In this document: one piece after another, positions 34,201 through 36,665 of the stretch | How the letters are laid out: each line of letters begins with the position of its first letter | Position numbering within the stretch: position 1 is the first letter of the stretch | Assembly (NCBI GenBank): GCA_020352215.1 | Contig: CP070675.1 | Span: forward strand, 4,341,636-4,378,300 | Direction of reading: 5' to 3' | From: Phycisphaerales bacterium | GTDB lineage: Bacteria; Planctomycetota; Phycisphaerae; Sedimentisphaerales; Anaerobacaceae | Length of the DNA stretch: 36,665 nt | Translations under genes and position numbers: made by a program | Notes under the pieces: model-generated | What the model saw: the letters and a program-made list of their open reading frames with translations, nothing else | The model's database searches: none | What the model was told of the DNA's origin: nothing

Positions 34201-34442
34201 CGAGCCGCAATAACATAGAACTGATACGTACCTGAAAAGGTTTCTGTCTGACCATCCGATTCACCCAACTTGGTATAGTCTTGCTGATCTATACTGTAGT
34301 AGTAGGCGTACCACGCCGGCAGACCGCGGTAATCGGTGTTTCCACCCCAGACTTCATATACCACCTGCCCAGAAGCCGTACTTTGCACGACTGCGATCAT
34401 GCAACACAAAATCACGGATGAAAAGCAACTTAGCTTGCACAT
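31251..34442 (-). CDS. Large secreted protein with InlB-type repeat and seven FG-GAP/VCBS-like repeats
   Basis: The protein has 1063 residues from the ATG at 34442, preceded by AAAGGGAGTAG; a longer TTG start at 34490 has no site. The signal peptide covers ~1-25. Residues ~160-230 resemble the divergent InlB B-repeat (YTLTVTTQGNGSVELSDP...GWQFDHWEGDY...KSVKAVF). Residues ~240-690 are a long unassigned region with a TPR-like start (GRYYMFQGVGKSGLRHAYQAL). Residues ~713-1062 are seven 50-residue repeats, each with a DxDGxGxxD calcium loop, LLWxRxST, LMTGGVPG and YVGGGGDPD, as in FG-GAP/VCBS-type beta-propeller proteins. Seven units would close one propeller. It is probably a surface or adhesive protein. 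Its 3' end abuts the IS21-like relic. Confidence 0.82.
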   Translation of the reverse strand: MCKLSCFSSVILCCMIAVVQSTASGQVVYEVWGGNTDYRGLPAWYAYYYSIDQQDYTKLGESDGQTETFSGTYQFYVIAARQEFLLDAIQGSTGLYYQGSGATGNTTSPENISGAPDGQYATVGYQSSGGTFRGFVVIEVALGSWTGLTVIGTVPGPPAQYTLTVTTQGNGSVELSDPCAPYDEWTEVGMAAISDYGWQFDHWEGDYTGSENPGWILMDGNKSVKAVFTALTSDYLVRGRYYMFQGVGKSGLRHAYQALQAGMDDPGYTKTRELRFLYALARGAVFVIDNEDVAVDSLLELAEQFGVEFLGDYFIDVNAPFDESGCYQMPVDAPDLDDIYSFVSGTAIPEIDAIVAELDLISDSPGDRFRIYLTPAETGLSENLEVDYGDLLVMRTLLLALRAHLQGQLAYDQYIDPGGTLFSELICGQVPEPFSINDYILDPHPHLWTVLPTPWRSTDGAAALAQAKQDWLDAIAAYLAAYNYIVNEDNPPGTDPQDNELLYLDPNDQPFVENWCNSRLTTLRDSLQNDSVVSYPAETTVTYDLYAYGGGPAVGDMTLVYDFSAVHGEISGTDYGPPSSAFQGEFWRHGRGINLELWYPQAFYGYFRLDGEFNPDDSSVYFDDATLRGDRVSTEVVNENVDLNPLYGSDRYTNPVSIRDLFPSFDGQNMPVRDTFGHGLGDDATLGGVFPDMTQDDWWELLTGYLGLDRSLVDFDGDGRSDLLWRRASTGAYFVALMEGGVPGPYQYVGGGGDFDLQIVRVGDCDGNGTTDLLWRRASTSAHFVTLMTGGVPGPYQYVGGGGDPDLELAGVGDCDGNGTTDLLWHRTSTSANFVTLMTGGVPGPYQYVGGGGDPDLGIVALGDCDGSGTTDLLWHRTSTSANFVTLMTGGVPGGFQYVGGGGDPDLEITNLGDCDGNGTKDLLWHRTSTSANFVTLMTGGVPGAFQYVGGGGDPDLQIVGLGDYDGSGATDLLWHRTSTSANFVTLMTGGVPGAYQYVGGGGDPDLQIVGVGDWDGNGTTDLLWHRTSTGASFVTLMTGGVPGPYQYVGGGGDPDIQIINLE
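31257..32306 (-). repeat. Seven tandem 150-bp repeats encoding propeller blades
   Basis: The same 150-base unit occurs seven times without spacer. Markers such as CCACCGGTCATCAGCGTGAC recur at 31321, 31471, 31621, 31771, 31921 and 32071, and a diverged copy at 32221. The copy encoded first (highest coordinates) is the most divergent and inner copies are nearly identical. This suggests recent expansion or gene conversion. Confidence 0.92.
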
Positions 34443-34508
34443 TCTACTCCCTTTCTCTGCAAGGTTTTGACAACTGCTCAGAATCAACAATCAAATGACG
34501 CTCTCACT

Positions 34509-34874
34509 TCATTCTTCAATCCAAATACCTCCGTTATCAAGATTACCCGGGAATTCCCATGTAGACTCCACCGAAACACTCACGCGTACGTGAAGCTGCA
34601 TCCTATCGGATGTACCGTCACTGTCGAAAGCTCCTTTCGCCACTAATTCGCGATCAAGGTCACGCAGACACACTCGCGGCATCGCCCCATTATCCATCCC
34701 AGCTTTGGGCGACGAGAAATATCCAGTAGTCCCGGCGGAGGGTATTGCAAGCGTGGTTTGTGAGGCACCGTAGGCTGCTCTCGGGCTCACGGCGCTTGAC
34801 AATGCCACCGATACAAACAGGCAAAGGGCTACATGTCTCAGTACGAACGCCTTAGCATCGAACAGCGATTGCAA
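34509..34874 (-). CDS. Small secreted protein of unknown function
   Basis: The frame from TTG at 34874 gives 121 residues. A hydrophobic signal (VALCLFVSVALSSAVS) with likely cleavage after PRAAYGA leads into a ~85-residue mature part with no recognised domain (FSSPKAGMDNGAMPRVCLRDLDRELVAKG...LHVRVSVSVESTWEFPGN). A good ribosome-binding site AAAGGAG lies 20 bases before the TTG but only five bases before an in-frame ACG at 34889, which would give MKSPDLQSLFDAK... if used as a start or if it were an ATG in the original genome. The gene lies between the LptC-like gene (37 bases upstream) and the repeat protein (67 bases downstream) and is probably co-transcribed with them. Confidence 0.6.
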   Translation of the reverse strand: MQSLFDAKAFVLRHVALCLFVSVALSSAVSPRAAYGASQTTLAIPSAGTTGYFSSPKAGMDNGAMPRVCLRDLDRELVAKGAFDSDGTSDRMQLHVRVSVSVESTWEFPGNLDNGGIWIEE

Positions 34875-34911
34875 GTCAGGACTTTTCGTGATTACTCCTT
34901 TCTACAATTGA

Positions 34912-35901
34912 TTACTTGTCTCCTACCTCAATCCACGGCTGGCCCTGAAGAAGCAAGACTTGTCGTAGCGGCCTGCCACACAAAAGCCTGTCACGAGGTT
35001 CACCAGCCGTACTCTCTGTTTGTCTATCTAACCGGGACAAGAGGGGCGTCCTCAGGACGTTCTTCTCGTCCTCCGCCATAGCCTTTTCCCATTTTGCTGC
35101 GACAAGATCCAGATGGGCGTCGACGCAGGCACCTCGGTACGCCGTCCTGTTGCCGTCGTGAGTCAAAACGCAGATTCCTTCGGAGATGAAATGATTCCTC
35201 CTCAAATCCCATGTGATTCGATTGCCTCGCAGACCCTTTCCTCCCGCAGTGCTTACTAAGGCTTGCCCACTAAGCACAACCGTTCCAGGGGACCTCGACG
35301 ACAGGCACGCCCTCCTGCACCGAACGCCTAATAGCAGCTCGTCACCATTGAATATCTCGTATTCAAGGTTCTTGATTATGACTTGCGAGACATTGCTCAG
35401 ATCAATTGAAGGAAGCCAATTTGCCGCCCTGCGCTTGAGCCCGCGAAGCGCCTGCCGCATAGCGGTTCTGCCGGCATGCCGATTGGCTGGCTCAAATAAG
35501 CTGCAGAAGGCTGCAAACGGCGACGCCTTGTTTGAGTCAAACTGATCGTCGGTTTCGTGCCGCCGAAGTCGTAGCTGAAGGTCATCAATCGTGACAACCT
35601 TGTGCAGCGCCGTCTTAAAAATCCCAAGACGGGCGTCTTCGGCCCGAAGGTTCTCAAAACCCATGAAATGGACAGGCCTGTAGTTATGGTTAGGGTCCCA
35701 ACGCCTGAACCAGCAAGGTCCCGTCTGATTTCTTGGCACCCTGAACAGAGCTTCGGGCGTGACTGCATCATTGAAGGGTGGCCCCAGCGCATTGTTTGCT
35801 GCGATAGCCACCAGCAGCGCAACGCACAGAATCCATGCGGCCAACATGGAGGCCCTGCTAAGCCAACCGCCTGACGCGAATCCTATCGGGCTTCCGCCCA
35901 T
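34912..35901 (-). CDS. Membrane-anchored LptC/OstA-like periplasmic protein
   Basis: The protein has 329 residues from the ATG at 35901, chosen for the strong GGGAGG site six bases upstream; a longer frame up to 36132 would run through its own promoter. One N-terminal membrane segment (ASMLAAWILCVALLVAIAA, ~15-33) is followed by a periplasmic part. The second half (VIIKNLEYEIFNGDELLLGV..., VVLSGQALVSTAGGKGLRGNRITWDLRRNHFISEGICVLTHDGNRTAYRGACVDAHLDLV) has the repeating 'sequence-element G xx V' beta strands and W-D/F-x-x-G pattern of LptC and OstA jelly-roll domains, which carry lipopolysaccharide between membranes. No other Lpt gene is adjacent, so the role may be LPS export or a distinct envelope lipid. 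The last ~60 residues are basic. Confidence 0.5.
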   Translation of the reverse strand: MGGSPIGFASGGWLSRASMLAAWILCVALLVAIAANNALGPPFNDAVTPEALFRVPRNQTGPCWFRRWDPNHNYRPVHFMGFENLRAEDARLGIFKTALHKVVTIDDLQLRLRRHETDDQFDSNKASPFAAFCSLFEPANRHAGRTAMRQALRGLKRRAANWLPSIDLSNVSQVIIKNLEYEIFNGDELLLGVRCRRACLSSRSPGTVVLSGQALVSTAGGKGLRGNRITWDLRRNHFISEGICVLTHDGNRTAYRGACVDAHLDLVAAKWEKAMAEDEKNVLRTPLLSRLDRQTESTAGEPRDRLLCGRPLRQVLLLQGQPWIEVGDK

Positions 35902-35956
35902 ACAATTCCTCCCGCCCCCATTTGAGGCAAAACACAGACTCCACCAGCATAAGCCA

Positions 35957-35979
35957 AGCCACCCTCCTTCTTGGTGGCT
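35957..35979 (-). promoter_or_regulatory. Leader hairpin upstream of the LptC-like gene
   Basis: AGCCACC 35957-35963 pairs with GGTGGCT 35973-35979 in the 5' leader made from the promoter at 36022-36050. The loop, read on the minus strand, holds an AAGAAGGAG purine run. It sits about 55 bases before the start codon and could modulate translation. Confidence 0.35.
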
Positions 35980-36021
35980 CACGTTCACATCCGCGTCCAC
36001 TACCAGTGAAACTGGCAACGA

Positions 36022-36050
36022 ATTATAGCCAAATCCCACAACCTGGTCAA
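36022..36050 (-). promoter_or_regulatory. Near-consensus promoter of the LptC-like gene group
   Basis: On the minus strand TTGACC (36050-36045) and a perfect TATAAT (36027-36022) are 17 bases apart. Transcription would start near 36015, about 114 bases before the ATG at 35901, and could serve the three minus-strand genes down to 31251. Confidence 0.7.
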
Positions 36051-36520
36051 CAAAAATGCGCAAATTCCACAAATCACAAATGAGTATGCAGTCTTCTGAG
36101 CGAATTTGCCGAGATGACAGAGCTGAGGACACTGCAAAACCTTGCTTCGAATGTGAGTAGCAGAAGCAACGGATTTCCGGTCCAAAACCGGGTACCGTAA
36201 GTGTTTGCGTGTGAAAGGTCCATACTTGTCAAGAAACGGGGCCTACCATGCTGGCCAAATCGCAAACGTGACCCAAAGCCGCGGCTGTTAAAGATCGATC
36301 GGCTCGGATTAGCGCGCTTTCTCAATCTCTTCACCGGACCGCGAGCCACTTCCGATGCCCGCGGTTCTCCTCAGACGAGTTCCTGCACCCCGCGCGATTG
36401 AGCGCTGTCGCAAGTATCACTCTTATGATCTGCCACACAACCACCAACAGAATCTGTATGTCCAGCGCAAACGACCAATCTCTGATGCAATGCAGATCAT
36501 ACTGTAATCGTTTCCTGAGT

Positions 36521-36621
36521 GAGCAATTGCCACGGACGCCGCGTATTCGAGCCTACCCCATCATTCCTGTTTTGACTTTGTGCCTTTGTTCATACTTACC
36601 GTGTCCGTGGCTGAATTGCTC
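36521..36621. repeat. Imperfect inverted repeat near the window end
   Basis: GAGCAATTGCCACGGAC (36521-36537) is the reverse complement of GTCCGTGGCTGAATTGCTC (36603-36621) apart from two extra bases in the right arm. The ~65-base centre contains a possible promoter. The region 36051-36520 shows no convincing gene on either strand. Confidence 0.6.
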
Positions 36622-36665
36622 TGCTGCGTAATTCCAATAATCGCTCTTTGAAAAGAGAATATTCA
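36571..36665 (+). promoter_or_regulatory. Possible rRNA operon leader: promoter and boxA-like sequence
   Basis: TTTGAC 36571-36576 and TACTTA 36593-36598 are 16 bases apart. About 45 bases later GCTCTTTGAAAA (36643-36654) resembles the boxA antitermination sequence found in rRNA leaders and spacers (for example TGCTCTTTAACA or GTTCTTTGAAAA). The lack of a coding frame over the final 500 bases fits an rRNA leader, with 16S rRNA expected soon after the window. This is inference from a short match. Confidence 0.3.

Noticed and set aside
35902..36132. N-terminal extension of the LptC-like gene
   Set aside because: The extension contains a near-consensus promoter on the same strand, and a strong ribosome-binding site marks the ATG at 35901.
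36398..36631. Plus-strand 77-residue frame near the window end
   Set aside because: Cys- and Ser-rich sequence without ribosome-binding site or family resemblance; it runs through the inverted repeat and promoter candidate.

Overview
The window looks like a chromosomal piece of a planctomycete of the class Phycisphaerae, probably a marine or sediment polysaccharide degrader known from metagenomes. This assignment is inferred from gene content. Many exported proteins end in short dockerin-like repeats of the GDLNxDxxVDxxDLxxLxxxWL type. LamG and GLUG domains and a beta-helix carbohydrate enzyme are present, along with a single-domain pseudopilin starting FTLIELLVVISI, a Tat-exported sugar-isomerase-like protein and a DUF3568-type lipoprotein. 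No rRNA or tRNA gene lies inside the window, but the last 30 bases resemble an rRNA-leader boxA.

Left part (1-18.2 kb, GC-rich, mostly plus strand). It starts with the end of a GT9 heptosyltransferase-like gene. A strong promoter and a long, apparently folded leader precede a secreted SGNH hydrolase and a related LamG/dockerin-like protein. A convergent dolichyl-phosphate-type GT2, an FHA-adenylate cyclase, a CPPED1-like metallophosphoesterase and a double-GAF protein form a signalling patch. A Tat-exported L-fucose-isomerase-like protein and a GH141-like beta-helix protein suggest handling of fucose-type sugars. Next come a SeqA-N/ribbon-helix-helix-like small protein, a small lipoprotein, the eroded end of a second copy of the beta-helix gene, a pseudopilin on the minus strand with a small ORF before it, a GLUG/dockerin-like surface protein, and an exported lipoprotein that fuses a WHy/LEA14 domain to a methyltransferase.

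Middle (18.4-31.2 kb, visibly lower GC, minus strand). A compact, overlapping polysaccharide operon is transcribed leftward: Wzm permease, Wzt ATPase with a C-terminal sugar-binding domain, a giant methyltransferase/coiled-coil/GT2/GT4 fusion, a second methyltransferase, WecB epimerase and three GT4-type glycosyltransferases. It is bracketed by two decayed insertion sequences, a frameshifted DDE transposase on the left and an apparent IS21-type end on the right. The -35 box of the best promoter for the operon lies exactly at that IS end. The giant protein has three exact 42-residue (six-heptad) repeats. It invites comparison with WbdD, the methyltransferase/coiled-coil ruler that caps and sizes ABC-exported O-antigens.

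Right part (31.2-36.7 kb). A minus-strand group begins at a near-consensus promoter: an LptC-like membrane-anchored protein, a small secreted protein whose ribosome-binding site points at an ACG codon, and a large secreted protein ending in seven nearly identical 50-residue FG-GAP/VCBS-like repeats. The last 500 bases hold no convincing gene but contain an inverted repeat, a possible promoter and a boxA-like sequence.
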